This document shows positions 1 through 9,395 of a stretch of 64,000 bases of DNA, piece by piece. The stretch is from Roseovarius sp. MMSF_3281 (GTDB lineage: Bacteria > Pseudomonadota > Alphaproteobacteria > Rhodobacterales > Rhodobacteraceae). The stretch is from the NCBI RefSeq assembly GCF_030733685.1, contig NZ_JASHIM010000011.1, positions 1-64,000 of the forward strand. Direction: 5' to 3'. Position 1 is the first letter of the stretch. Each line of letters begins with the position of its first letter. A model generated the notes under the pieces. The model worked only from the letters and a program-made list of their open reading frames with translations. It had not been told where the DNA came from and did not search any database. The translations under genes were made by a program, and so were the position numbers.

Positions 1-45
1 CGACAGCGATCCGAGACATGAAACCAAGACGCGACGAGGATAAAA

Positions 46-2493
46 ATGGCTGAACTTCCGCAAAAGGCCCGCGTGGTCATCATCGGTGGTGGTGTGGTGG
101 GCTGCTCGGTGGCCTATCACCTGGCCAAGCTGGGCTGGACAGATGTCGTCTTGCTGGAGCGCAAGCAGTTGACCAGCGGCACTACATGGCATGCCGCAGG
201 GCTGATTGCGCAGCTTCGGGCGACGGCGAATATGACCAAGCTCGCCAAATATTCGCAAGAGCTTTACGGCAACCTGGAAGAGGAAACCGGCGTTGCCACG
301 GGATTCAAGCGGGTGGGGTCGATCACCGTGGCCCTGACCGAGGAACGCCGCGAGGAGATCTACCGTCAAGCCGCCATGGCCCGCGCCTTTGGCGTGGATG
401 TCGAGGAAATCAGCCCGGCAGAGGTGCAGGCCAAGTATCCGCATCTCAATATCGAAGGCGTCAAAGGCGCGGTTTACCTCGACAAGGACGGGCAGGGCGA
501 CCCGGCCAATATCGCGCTTGCCTTGGCCAAGGGCGCGCGGCAGCGGGGCGCGGTCATCAAAGAACGTGTGAAAGTGGCCGGAGTGGCGCGCAGCGGCCAA
601 CGGATCACCGGCCTCGATTGGCAGGCCGAGGATGGGGCCGAGGGTCATATCGAGGCCGAGATGGTGGTCAATTGCGCGGGCATGTGGGGCCACGAGGTGG
701 GCCGGATGCTGGGCACCAATGTGCCGCTTCAGGCCTGTGAGCATTTCTACATTGTCTCGGAACCTATCGAGGGGTTGAGCCAGCTTCCGGTCCTGCGGGT
801 GCCGGATGAATGTGCCTATTACAAGGAAGATGCGGGCAAGATGATGCTGGGCGCGTTCGAGCCCAATTCCAAACCATGGGGGATGCATGGCATCCCCGAG
901 GATTTCGAATTTGACCAACTGCCCGAGGATTTCGACCACTTTGAGCCGATCCTTGAATGGGCGGTGAACCGGATGCCGATGCTGGGCGAGGCGGGGATTC
1001 ACACGTTCTTTAACGGGCCGGAAAGTTTCACGCCCGACGATGCCTATCACCTTGGGCGTTGCCCCGAGATGGAGAATGTCTGGGTCGCGGCCGGGTTCAA
1101 CTCCATCGGTATCCAAAGCGCGGGCGGCGCGGGCATGGCGCTGGCGCAATGGATGGAGGATGGCGCGAAACCTTTCGATCTGGGCGATGTGGATATTGCC
1201 CGGATGCAGCCCTTCCAAGGCAACAAGCGGTATTTGGTGGATCGGTCGACTGAGACCTTGGGGTTGCTTTATGCCGACCACTACCCCTACCGGCAAAAGG
1301 CCACGGCGCGCGGTGTGCGGCGCACGCCGTTCCATGCGCAGCTTCTGGAGCAGGGCGCGGTCATGGGCGAGATGGCCGGGTGGGAGCGGGCCAACTGGTT
1401 CGCCAAGCCGGGGCAGGAACGGGAATACCAGTATAGCTGGAAACGGCAGAATTGGTTTGAGAATGCCGCGTCCGAGCATGCCGCGATCCGGGGCCGGGTG
1501 GGCATGTATGATATGTCGAGTTTCGGCAAATTGCGGGTTGAGGGGCCGGAGGCCGAAGGATTCCTCAACCATGTTTGCGGCGCGGATATGAGCGTGCCGG
1601 TGGGCAAGATCGTCTATACCCAGTTCCTGAACGAGCGTGGCGGGATCGAGGCGGATGTCACCGTCGCCCGCCTGTCGGAAACCGCCTATCTGGTGGTCAC
1701 GCCTGCGGCGACGCGGCTGGCCGATGAAACATGGCTGCGCCGCCATCTGGGCGAACGCATGGTGGTGATCACCGATGTGACGGCGGGCGAGGGGGTTCTG
1801 GCTGTCATGGGTCCGCGCGCGCGAGAGGTGATGCAGGCCGTGTCGCCCAATGATTTCAGCAATGCCGCGCACCCCTTTGGGCAGGCCCGCCAGATCGAGA
1901 TCGGTATGGGCCTCGCGCGGGCGCATCGGGTGTCTTACGTGGGTGAGCTTGGCTGGGAAATCTATGTGAGCGCCGATATGTGCGGCCATGTTTTCGAGAC
2001 ATTGATGGAGGCCGGGCAGGCGCATGACCTGAAACTTTGCGGGATGCATGTGATGGATAGCTGCCGGATCGAAAAAGGCTTTCGGCATTTCGGCCATGAC
2101 ATCACCTGCGAGGATCATGTTCTGGAAGCGGGGCTTGGCTTTGCCGTGTCGAAGACCAAACCCGATTTCATTGGCCGCGCGGCGGTAGAGCGCAAGCGCG
2201 ACGAGGGATTGCGCCATCGCATGGTGCAATTCCGGCTGAGCGACCCCGAGCCGATGCTGTATCACAATGAGCCGATCCTCAGGGACGGGCAAATCGTGGG
2301 TTACCTGAGTTCAGGCAACTACGGGCATCATTTGGGTGGGGCCATCGGGCTTGGCTACGTGCCGTGCGAGGGCGAGAGTGCGGCGGATGTTCTGACCTCG
2401 AGCTATGAGATCGACGTGGCGGGCACGCGCGTGGCGGCAGAAGCAAGCCTGAAGCCGATGTATGACCCGGCATCCGAACGGATGCGCGGCTAA
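46..2493 (+). CDS. FAD-dependent dimethylglycine/sarcosine dehydrogenase-like protein
   Basis: This is an 815-residue two-part flavoprotein. The N-terminal half is a DAO-type FAD domain with a dinucleotide-binding glycine motif (IIGGGVVG, about residues 12-19). A TTWHAAG motif follows, and its His49 matches the position of the covalent FAD histidine in mammalian dimethylglycine dehydrogenase. The C-terminal half (about 430-800) is a GcvT-like folate-binding domain. The family oxidatively demethylates N-methylated glycines and passes the methyl carbon to tetrahydrofolate. The start has an AGGA ribosome site (gacgaggataaaa) just upstream. Sarcosine oxidase and glutamate dehydrogenase genes nearby support a role in glycine betaine or dimethylglycine breakdown. 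The exact substrate (dimethylglycine, sarcosine or another N-methyl amine) cannot be read from sequence. Confidence 0.85.
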   Translation: MAELPQKARVVIIGGGVVGCSVAYHLAKLGWTDVVLLERKQLTSGTTWHAAGLIAQLRATANMTKLAKYSQELYGNLEEETGVATGFKRVGSITVALTEERREEIYRQAAMARAFGVDVEEISPAEVQAKYPHLNIEGVKGAVYLDKDGQGDPANIALALAKGARQRGAVIKERVKVAGVARSGQRITGLDWQAEDGAEGHIEAEMVVNCAGMWGHEVGRMLGTNVPLQACEHFYIVSEPIEGLSQLPVLRVPDECAYYKEDAGKMMLGAFEPNSKPWGMHGIPEDFEFDQLPEDFDHFEPILEWAVNRMPMLGEAGIHTFFNGPESFTPDDAYHLGRCPEMENVWVAAGFNSIGIQSAGGAGMALAQWMEDGAKPFDLGDVDIARMQPFQGNKRYLVDRSTETLGLLYADHYPYRQKATARGVRRTPFHAQLLEQGAVMGEMAGWERANWFAKPGQEREYQYSWKRQNWFENAASEHAAIRGRVGMYDMSSFGKLRVEGPEAEGFLNHVCGADMSVPVGKIVYTQFLNERGGIEADVTVARLSETAYLVVTPAATRLADETWLRRHLGERMVVITDVTAGEGVLAVMGPRAREVMQAVSPNDFSNAAHPFGQARQIEIGMGLARAHRVSYVGELGWEIYVSADMCGHVFETLMEAGQAHDLKLCGMHVMDSCRIEKGFRHFGHDITCEDHVLEAGLGFAVSKTKPDFIGRAAVERKRDEGLRHRMVQFRLSDPEPMLYHNEPILRDGQIVGYLSSGNYGHHLGGAIGLGYVPCEGESAADVLTSSYEIDVAGTRVAAEASLKPMYDPASERMRG

Positions 2494-2552
2494 TCCCCCT
2501 CGCAATCGGTGCCTGTTCGGGCTATGGCCCGGGGCAACGGATTGGGAGTGTG

Positions 2553-3032
2553 ATGATGGACGATGAGGTTCTGGCGCGTATTTCGGCCTCGCCTGCGCGG
2601 CGCGTCTTGGGCGTTGTGTCGATGGGTGGGCTTGGGTTGATCCTGGTCTATGTGGCCATGGCCCGCCCGCCCGAGCATTTTGGCTGGCAGATGGTCCTGA
2701 TCGTGTTCGGTGCCGCTTCGCTTTACCTGGCCAACCGGATGCGCCTTGCCACGGCGGCGGTTCTGGAGCTTACGCGCGAGGAATTGCGTAGCACCGATGG
2801 CACCGTGATCGCGCGGGTCGAAGAGATCGAGCATCTGGACCGAGGTTTTTTCGCCTTCAAGCCGTCGAACGGTTTTTTGATGAGGCTGAGCGTCAGGAAA
2901 AAGGCCCGTTGGGAACCGGGCCTTTGGTGGTGCCTTGGGCGGCGCGTGGGGATCGGCGGCGTGACGCCGGGGTCACAGTCGAAGGCAATGGCCGAAATCC
3001 TTGCCGCCTTGATGCATCAGCGACAAGGATAG
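2553..3032 (+). CDS. Small membrane protein of unknown function
   Basis: A protein of about 159 residues with two predicted membrane segments near the N-terminus (roughly residues 15-36 and 43-62), then a soluble domain ending in a PGLWW...GRRVGIGGVTPG stretch. Two ATG codons (2553 and 2556) follow a GGGAG site. The first is given here, but the second has the better spacing. The gene starts 60 bases after the flavoprotein gene and may be cotranscribed with it. It runs convergently into the TadE gene, with only 8 bases between the two stops. I do not recognise a characterised family. The layout (two helices, then a PH-like cytoplasmic region) is an inference from hydrophobicity. Confidence 0.65.
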   Translation: MMDDEVLARISASPARRVLGVVSMGGLGLILVYVAMARPPEHFGWQMVLIVFGAASLYLANRMRLATAAVLELTREELRSTDGTVIARVEEIEHLDRGFFAFKPSNGFLMRLSVRKKARWEPGLWWCLGRRVGIGGVTPGSQSKAMAEILAALMHQRQG

Positions 3033-3040
3033 CACATCCT

Positions 3041-3634
3041 TCATACGGCATCTTCGCAATCGCCCGCTTCGAGGGCCGACTTGTAGTCGACTTTGGGCAC
3101 AAAGCGGGGTGAAATGAAAATACGTGTTTCCATGTCGATCGAGTTGCCCATTCCAACCCGGAAGTAAGGTTTGTAGGTCGAGAAGGTTTCGACAAGGATT
3201 ATCTGCTGCCCCGATGACAGGGCGGGCAGGATTTCATCCCCGTTGGCAAGTTCGCCCGAAGGTAAACTTTCAAGGTCGCCATCGCCGCGCAGGAATGACC
3301 ACTTAACCTCGTACTTGTCATTGCTTCCGTCATATTCGACGACGGTAAACCGGATCTGGTTCGCACCTCTGTCGCGCAACATGTCATTGTAAAGGACGAA
3401 AGTTTTATCAAGGTAGTTCCTGGTGATCTGGCACCCTTCGCGCGAGATCATGTCGGCGACGGTATAGGTCGCCTTTTCACGTACGGCTTTGTACCTGTGG
3501 ACCTCGTAAAATTCGAAACTGGCCATCGTCACCCAGAAGAGCAACGGCAAGGCGATCATGCTTTCCACAACGACCGCGCCGTGCATATCCTTGCGCAGTC
3601 GGCGCAGCAGGGTTTTAAAGCGCTGAATCAACAT
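3041..3634 (-). CDS. TadE-family pilus/secretion pseudopilin-like protein
   Basis: A 197-residue protein. A basic N-terminus (RFKTLLRRLRKD) precedes a single hydrophobic segment (about residues 20-42) that begins GAVVVESMIALPLLFW, the G...VE pattern of TadE/TadG prepilin-like proteins. The periplasmic part carries a few cysteines. TadE-type proteins are minor pseudopilins of the Flp/Tad pilus system. It is the last gene of a three-gene minus-strand set. Its ATG lies one base beyond the stop of the upstream TadE-like gene, so translation is probably coupled. No tad ATPase, secretin or flp pilin gene is present in the window. Confidence 0.82.
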   Translation of the reverse strand: MLIQRFKTLLRRLRKDMHGAVVVESMIALPLLFWVTMASFEFYEVHRYKAVREKATYTVADMISREGCQITRNYLDKTFVLYNDMLRDRGANQIRFTVVEYDGSNDKYEVKWSFLRGDGDLESLPSGELANGDEILPALSSGQQIILVETFSTYKPYFRVGMGNSIDMETRIFISPRFVPKVDYKSALEAGDCEDAV

Positions 3635-3635
3635 C

Positions 3636-4169
3636 TTACCGGGGCTCCTGCACGAAGGCTGTCATGGCGACGATGCTGGCATCGCCGCTGGAATCCAACT
3701 CGAGCTGTTCGCCCATGAAGGCGTTGTTCCAGAACGGATCGAATTTATAGCACGCCCGCAGAACCATCAGCTCGTTTGCGCCGCCGGATTGGAACATCAC
3801 GGGATGGGTTTCCTCGGCCCGGTCCGTGCAATCCACATCATCGCCCAGCGAGCTGTATTCGCGAATGCTCTTTCTGCGCATTTCCAACCGGAGCATGCTG
3901 TCGCACTCCCTTAGCAGACCGGCATTGGCGCAGACCTTTTCCTTGATTTCATCGTGTGTCCATTCGGCCCCCGTGGTCAGGCGAATCTCACGCACCGTCA
4001 TATCAAGGCCGCGCGACAAAAGCGTACTGCGCAAGGTGATGAACCCCAGTTCGATGGAGAATAGCAGGAACGACAGGAACAAGGGCACGACAAGTACGAA
4101 CTCCAGCTTCACAGAGCCCGACGTGTCACGCCGGAACCGGCGGAGCAATGCATTGAAACGCTGTGTCAT
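3636..4169 (-). CDS. Second TadE-like pseudopilin protein
   Basis: A 177-residue paralogue of the neighbouring TadE gene. It has a basic leader (RFNALLRRFRRDTSG), then a hydrophobic prepilin-like helix starting SVKLEFVLVVPLFLSFLLF with the conserved glutamate. Its start overlaps the stop of the large TadG-like gene by four bases (ATGA), which indicates translational coupling. The remaining region has several cysteines (a CANAGLLRECDS stretch and two more), consistent with a periplasmic disulfide-bonded domain. The role is inferred from the family: assembly of a Flp/Tad-type surface structure. Confidence 0.8.
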   Translation of the reverse strand: MTQRFNALLRRFRRDTSGSVKLEFVLVVPLFLSFLLFSIELGFITLRSTLLSRGLDMTVREIRLTTGAEWTHDEIKEKVCANAGLLRECDSMLRLEMRRKSIREYSSLGDDVDCTDRAEETHPVMFQSGGANELMVLRACYKFDPFWNNAFMGEQLELDSSGDASIVAMTAFVQEPR

Positions 4170-6238
4170 TGGGTCAACTTGAGTGAAAGGACATTCGCCG
4201 CGATCGAGCCGAAGGTCTGACTGATGTTGAGCTTGGTCGAGTTATAGTGATTGGCCGAGATGGTAGCACATTTCTCGAGTTCCTCCGAGGCGCTGTCTTC
4301 TTCGCCCAATTCGAAGGCGATGGTGTAGATTCGCACGCGCTCTTTATTCGCGGCGTCGCAGACATCGACCATGCGCGCGTTCTTTTCGTCGCTGGTCAGG
4401 CGGTTTCTGGATCGAGAATTGTACTGATCGTATGCGCCCCAATCGCCGGTGATATCGGCGTATTCATAGGGTGTCATCAAGCCCCAGGCTTCCTCCCACG
4501 AGAAGCGCTCGTAGAATTTGTCCCCTTCCTCTGCGTAGTTTTCTTCAACCTTATCAATGGTTTCCTCGGCCAGATCGAAGGTGTCTACGGCCACGTCGAA
4601 GTTTCCGGAAAGATCCGAAAGGATGCCAGTGTGTTCGGGCAGATCTTCGATCTTGTCATTGAATTCGGATGGAGTGAATTCTTCCCCGGTCGCGAAATCA
4701 TCCTCGGGATCGAGCCTGAGATACCGGTTGCGCGTTGGCGAATAGAGATAGAAAGACGGTTCGGGCAAACCAGGACCGGCGCCTGAAACTTCCACCTCCT
4801 CATATTCGCAGGACCAGTACCAATAGCGCGAACACCGCCATTCCTGATCTGATGTATAACCATAGACATGGACGGCGCGGACGAACACCATTTCGGTTTC
4901 CGCGGCACGCGGTTCGTTCAGAAGATACAGGTTGGAATTAGGCCCACGGTAATCGTTGCTCGCATGGTTTTCGGGAACATCGGGGTCCAGAAGCCTGTTG
5001 GGGTCTTCCAAAACATAACTGTTCGAGTTGGCGCCGTCGCCCATGATGATCATGATCTTCATGGCACGTGAGCTATTGTAATCCTCGGGTATTGTCGTGA
5101 GGGCGCTATTGACCGTCATGTTGCGGGTGCCGGTCAAGACGCCGTTTTCATCGGTCAGCGGAATGGTCTGTGCGTTGGTTTTCAACGCGTTCCCTACCGA
5201 GCTAAACTTCGGATCCAAGAGAGCCGCACCCCATTTGACCCCCATTTCCGAGGATGTCCCCCCCGCCGGTGCCAGTGCGTCGATCTTGTCGTGCAGGTCG
5301 GCTTCATCGCTGGAGTAGGCAAGGATTTCGAAGCGCGGGTCGGCATAACACGATGCGTTATAGGCGCTTGAAGAACTATTAAGCACATTGCCTTCGCCCA
5401 CCGTGCCGAAATCGGCGTTGTTCCAGCTTGAATAATCCACGGATGTATAGATGGTTTGCGCATAGGCGCGGTTGGGATCGATGTAGGCATCTTCGAAATC
5501 GTCTTCGTGGAACGTGAGACAACGCGAATAATGGTGCGTCGTGTTTGCGTTCAGGGCGTCGTAGAGCGCCTTTTGCGGTGCACTGTTGAAGCTGTAGGGC
5601 ACGATCGAAATCGCGACATGACCGCCGGAATTATCGATGATCTGCGTCACGAATTCCTTGGCTGCGCTTTTGACGGCATCAAGACGCGATTCGTTCCATG
5701 AGCCCGAGGCCATGGAGCCGGACACGTCGATCACCAACGCGATCTCAAGCTGTTGAACGCCGGTCTGGGCCGTTGACAGGCCTGCGGCCTCGAGTTCTTT
5801 CACGCCCGAAAGGCGCATCAGGTGGGTATCGAGTGTTTGGTTGGCGGATGCAGTGACCTTGGACGTGGTTGCGGTAATCCGCACATCGCCTTCCTTGAAG
5901 GTGTTGAGATAGTCTTCCAGCCCTGCTTTCTTGAAGTGGTCCTTGACGAGGTTTTCCGCGGCTTCGCTGCGCCCGTCTTCGTCAAGTCCACTTGGATAAG
6001 GTGCCGAGGCCGCGGCCAGAACGGCAGCATCAAGATTGGCCTGCAACTTGGCGCGGTGCATTTCTTGGCGCATGACGTCGACCCCGATGCCGCCCATCAT
6101 CAACATCAGCATCAAGATGAAGAACGTCATGATCGTCATGGCGCCATCTTCGTCGTGGCGCAAACGCTTGAGCGATTGCAGCGGTGACTGTACGACTTTG
6201 AACAACGCGTTGTTCGGTTTCATTTCATTCGTCAGCAT
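4166..6238 (-). CDS. TadG-like protein with von Willebrand factor A domain
   Basis: A 690-residue protein starting at the ATG at 6238, which follows a GAGAGG ribosome site. An upstream TTG in frame (6268) lacks such a site. A prepilin-like segment (about residues 32-55, DGAMTIMTFF then hydrophobic) anchors it. The VWA metal-site motif DVSGS is at about 171-175 and further VWA strands (MKIMIIMGDGAN) at about 390-400. About 220 acidic, aromatic-rich residues then interrupt the fold before the final VWA strands (RIYTIAFEL, near residue 630). TadG proteins anchor or tune Tad pili. It is first in the TadG-TadE-TadE operon and diverges from gdhA across a 303-base gap. Confidence 0.83.
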   Translation of the reverse strand: MLTNEMKPNNALFKVVQSPLQSLKRLRHDEDGAMTIMTFFILMLMLMMGGIGVDVMRQEMHRAKLQANLDAAVLAAASAPYPSGLDEDGRSEAAENLVKDHFKKAGLEDYLNTFKEGDVRITATTSKVTASANQTLDTHLMRLSGVKELEAAGLSTAQTGVQQLEIALVIDVSGSMASGSWNESRLDAVKSAAKEFVTQIIDNSGGHVAISIVPYSFNSAPQKALYDALNANTTHHYSRCLTFHEDDFEDAYIDPNRAYAQTIYTSVDYSSWNNADFGTVGEGNVLNSSSSAYNASCYADPRFEILAYSSDEADLHDKIDALAPAGGTSSEMGVKWGAALLDPKFSSVGNALKTNAQTIPLTDENGVLTGTRNMTVNSALTTIPEDYNSSRAMKIMIIMGDGANSNSYVLEDPNRLLDPDVPENHASNDYRGPNSNLYLLNEPRAAETEMVFVRAVHVYGYTSDQEWRCSRYWYWSCEYEEVEVSGAGPGLPEPSFYLYSPTRNRYLRLDPEDDFATGEEFTPSEFNDKIEDLPEHTGILSDLSGNFDVAVDTFDLAEETIDKVEENYAEEGDKFYERFSWEEAWGLMTPYEYADITGDWGAYDQYNSRSRNRLTSDEKNARMVDVCDAANKERVRIYTIAFELGEEDSASEELEKCATISANHYNSTKLNISQTFGSIAANVLSLKLTQ

Positions 6239-6541
6239 TTGATACCTCTCAGGACGGACTAGCCCCAAAGCACGGAATTAACTGGCGATTTATTAACCGG
6301 ACAGGTGGCGGAATTAGGGCCAAATTGGGAAAGAACGTGGCGGAAGGGCAACCATACGGTGACGATTGTTGAGAAGTCTGGTGATTGTCGAAGTGCCGGC
6401 CACAATCAGTTTCGTTTCAGTAAAAATTCGTGGCTTTGCCCGCTGTGGGTGGACAAAATTGTCGCATGCTTTAACGATACTGGAACGTAACCATTGCGAC
6501 CAGAACTGGCGACAAGACCAGCCAATACCCGGGAGACCAAC
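6239..6541. other. Intergenic region between divergent tadG-like and gdhA genes
   Basis: A 303-base gap that must carry the promoters of two divergent transcription units. The half nearer gdhA is AT-richer (around 6415-6485). It contains a TGGACA sequence that could serve as a -35, but no convincing -10 at the right distance. I saw no hairpin or repeat in it. Confidence 0.5.
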
Positions 6542-7972
6542 ATGACAAAGACCAAGGAACCGACTTTTCGTGAAAGCGTGGATCTGATGTTCAACCGCGC
6601 GGTTTCGCTGATGGATCTGCCGCCGGGGCTGGAGGAAAAGATCCGGGTTTGCAATGCTACCTACACCGTGCGTTTCGGCGTGCGCCTGCGCGGGCAGATT
6701 CATACGTTCACCGGCTATCGCAGTGTTCATTCGGAACATATGGAGCCTGTGAAGGGCGGGATACGGTATTCCACCGCGGTCAATCAGGACGAGGTCGAGG
6801 CCCTGGCCGCGCTGATGACTTACAAATGTGCCCTTGTGGAAGCGCCTTTCGGGGGCTCGAAGGGTGGGCTTTGTGTGGATCCGCGTGAATGGGATGAGCA
6901 CGAACTTGAGCGTATCACCCGGCGGTTTGCCTATGAACTGGCCAAGCGCGACCTGATTCATCCCAGCCAGAACGTGCCTGCACCCGATATGGGCACCGGC
7001 GAGCGTGAGATGGCCTGGATCGCGGATCAATACCGGCGGATGAACACCACCGACATCAACGCGCGCGCCTGTGTGACGGGCAAGCCGGTGAACGCGGGCG
7101 GTATCCAGGGCCGGACCGAGGCCACGGGCCGGGGTGTGCAATACGCCCTGCGCGAATTCTTCCGCCACCCGGAAGATGTGAAAAAGGCCGGGTTGAGTGG
7201 CAAGCTCGACGGCAAGCGTGTCGTGGTTCAAGGGCTTGGTAACGTGGGCTTTCACGCCGCGAAGTTCCTGTCGGAAGAAGACGGGTGCAAGATCACGGCG
7301 ATTATCGAACGTGACGGCGGCCTGATGGATGAGAATGGCCTTGATGTAGAGGACATTCGCAACTGGATCGTCAAGCACGGGGGCGTTGATGGCTATCCGT
7401 CGGGCAAGTATATCAAGGATGGCTCGAAATATCTTGAGCATGACTGCGACATCCTGATCCCGGCGGCGCTTGAAGGGGTGATCAATCTGGGCAATGCCGA
7501 GAATATCAAGGCGCCGTTGATCATCGAGGCCGCGAATGGCCCGGTGACGGCCGGGGCTGATGCCGTGTTGCGCGAGAAAGGGGCGGTGATTATCCCCGAC
7601 ATGTATGCCAACGCCGGGGGTGTGACCGTTTCTTATTTCGAATGGGTCAAGAACCTGAGCCATATCCGCTTTGGCCGGATGGGGCGCCGACAGGAGGAGG
7701 CGCGGCACGAATTGATCGTGAACGAACTGCACAAGCTGGATGAACATCTGGGCAGTTCTTGGTCCATGTCGCCCGACTTCAAGGAAAAGTACCTGCGCGG
7801 GGCCGATGAATTGGAACTTGTACGTTCGGGCCTCGATGACACGATGCGCACGGCCTATCAATCCATGCGCGAAGTCTGGCACGAGCGGGGCGATTGCGAA
7901 GACCTGCGTACCGCGGCCTATCTGGTGTCTATCGACAAGGTTGCCGCCAGCTATCGCGCCTTGGGGCTGTAA
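6542..7972 (+). CDS. gdhA: Glutamate dehydrogenase (Glu/Leu/Phe/Val family)
   Basis: A 476-residue enzyme starting at the ATG at 6542 behind a GGGAGA site; an earlier in-frame start lacks one. Catalytic signatures are intact. PVKGGIRY carries Lys71. A YKCALVEAPFGGSKGG stretch has the active lysines near 95 and 107. Asp149 sits in NVPAPDMGTGE. The C-terminal Rossmann domain has a GLGNVG nucleotide-binding motif near 230. It interconverts glutamate with 2-oxoglutarate and ammonia in the cytoplasm. Its place between N-methylglycine oxidation genes suggests it handles the nitrogen freed by glycine breakdown. NAD rather than NADP preference is likely for this class but is not proven here. Confidence 0.9.
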   Translation: MTKTKEPTFRESVDLMFNRAVSLMDLPPGLEEKIRVCNATYTVRFGVRLRGQIHTFTGYRSVHSEHMEPVKGGIRYSTAVNQDEVEALAALMTYKCALVEAPFGGSKGGLCVDPREWDEHELERITRRFAYELAKRDLIHPSQNVPAPDMGTGEREMAWIADQYRRMNTTDINARACVTGKPVNAGGIQGRTEATGRGVQYALREFFRHPEDVKKAGLSGKLDGKRVVVQGLGNVGFHAAKFLSEEDGCKITAIIERDGGLMDENGLDVEDIRNWIVKHGGVDGYPSGKYIKDGSKYLEHDCDILIPAALEGVINLGNAENIKAPLIIEAANGPVTAGADAVLREKGAVIIPDMYANAGGVTVSYFEWVKNLSHIRFGRMGRRQEEARHELIVNELHKLDEHLGSSWSMSPDFKEKYLRGADELELVRSGLDDTMRTAYQSMREVWHERGDCEDLRTAAYLVSIDKVAASYRALGL

Positions 7973-8015
7973 CGCCCACGGGGTCGCCCGTAGACAAGAA
8001 CCTGTCGAAAAACTT

Positions 8016-8035
8016 GGGGGGCGGTCGCGCCCCCC
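8016..8035 (+). terminator. Hairpin after gdhA
   Basis: A perfect 8-bp GGGGGGCG/CGCCCCCC stem with a GTCG loop, 44 bases past the gdhA stop. There is no real T-run, so it may slow transcription or stabilise the mRNA end rather than act as a full intrinsic terminator. Confidence 0.4.
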
Positions 8036-8092
8036 GTTGCTATTCCGGGGAAGGCTTGGTTCACTCCAGCCCGACCTATGAGGGAGATGTCG

Positions 8093-9346
8093 ATGCGCTT
8101 TTCCGGTTTGCGCGTTCTGAAAGAGGGGCTTACAGGCAACAAGGGCTGGCAGGCGCATTGGCGCGATGCGACGCCCAAGGATGCCTATGACGTGGTGATC
8201 ATCGGTGGCGGCGGGCATGGCCTTTCGACCGCCTATTACCTTGCCAAGGAGCATGGCATCACCAATGTCGCGGTGCTTGAAAAGGGGTATCTTGGCGGCG
8301 GCAACGTGGGGCGGAACACGACCATCGTGCGGGCCAATTACTTCCTGCCGGGAAACTCGGAATTCTACAGTCATTCGCTGAAACTGTGGGAAGGTCTGGA
8401 AGAAGACCTGAACTATAACGTCATGCATTCGCAACGCGGGCAGATCGGATTGTTCCACTCGGATGCACAGCGGGATGCGGCGATCCGGCGGGGCAATGCC
8501 ATTCGTAACCAAGGGGACGATGCCGAACTGCTCAGCGTGGCGGACCTCAAGCGGATGCTGCCTTATCTGGACTATGACCAAGCGCGATTTCCCATCTACG
8601 GGGGCTTGTTGCAGCGTCGCGCCGGCACGGCGCGGCACGATGCCGTCGCCTGGGGATATGCCCGGGGGGCGAGCGAGCGGGGCGTGGACCTGATCCAGAA
8701 CTGCGAAGTCACCGGCATTGATATCGAGGGTGGTGTCGTGAAGGGCGTGGAGACCACGCGCGGGGCGATCAAGGCCAAGAAGGTGGCGATCATCGTTGCG
8801 GGCCGGTCCAGCCAAGTGGCGCAGATGGCGGGCATGCGCCTGCCGATCGAAAGCCATGTCTTGCAGGCCTTCGTGACCGAGGGGTTGAAGCCCTGTATCG
8901 ACCATGTGGTCAGCTTCGGGATGGGGCATTTCTATATCAGCCAGTCGGACAAGGGCGGGCTGGTGTTTGGCGGGGACCTGGATTTCTATGCCTCCTACGC
9001 TGCGCGCGGCAACCTGCCGATGGTTGAGCATGTGATGGAGGCGGGGATGACCCTGATGCCCGCCATCGGCAAGGCCAAGGTCTTGCGCAGTTGGGGCGGG
9101 ATCATGGACATGACGCCCGATGGGTCGCCCATCATCGACAAGACCGGGGTCGAGGGCCTCTATCTGGATGCGGGCTGGTGCTATGGTGGGTTCAAGGCGG
9201 TGCCGGGATCGGGGTTCAGCATGGCGCATCTGGTGGCCACGGACCGGCATCACGACCCGGCGGCGCGCTTTCGTCTGGACCGGTTCCGCACGGGCCGGGG
9301 CCTGATGGACGAAGAAGGCACCGGCATGCAGCACAACCTGCATTGA
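8093..9346 (+). CDS. soxB: Sarcosine oxidase subunit beta
   Basis: A 417-residue flavoprotein subunit. The chosen ATG (8093) follows GAGGGAGATGTCG and gives the family's usual MRFSGLRV start. A dinucleotide-binding motif (VVIIGGGGHGLSTAYYLAKEHG) lies near residue 35-56. Heterotetrameric sarcosine oxidase converts sarcosine to glycine, with hydrogen peroxide and 5,10-methylene-tetrahydrofolate (or formaldehyde) as other products. Beta is the catalytic sarcosine-oxidising subunit and carries FAD and covalent FMN. It leads the operon soxB-soxD-soxA-soxG, the standard order. Confidence 0.95.
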   Translation: MRFSGLRVLKEGLTGNKGWQAHWRDATPKDAYDVVIIGGGGHGLSTAYYLAKEHGITNVAVLEKGYLGGGNVGRNTTIVRANYFLPGNSEFYSHSLKLWEGLEEDLNYNVMHSQRGQIGLFHSDAQRDAAIRRGNAIRNQGDDAELLSVADLKRMLPYLDYDQARFPIYGGLLQRRAGTARHDAVAWGYARGASERGVDLIQNCEVTGIDIEGGVVKGVETTRGAIKAKKVAIIVAGRSSQVAQMAGMRLPIESHVLQAFVTEGLKPCIDHVVSFGMGHFYISQSDKGGLVFGGDLDFYASYAARGNLPMVEHVMEAGMTLMPAIGKAKVLRSWGGIMDMTPDGSPIIDKTGVEGLYLDAGWCYGGFKAVPGSGFSMAHLVATDRHHDPAARFRLDRFRTGRGLMDEEGTGMQHNLH

Positions 9347-9395
9347 GGCGCGACATGGGTATTTGCACAAAGCGGATGAGTTGGGAGAGCGCGGC

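Noticed and set aside
2900..2925. AAAGGCCCG/CGGGCCTTT hairpin resembling a terminator
   Set aside because: It lies inside the 159-residue membrane protein gene, whose reading frame and protein pattern continue through it, and no T-run follows.
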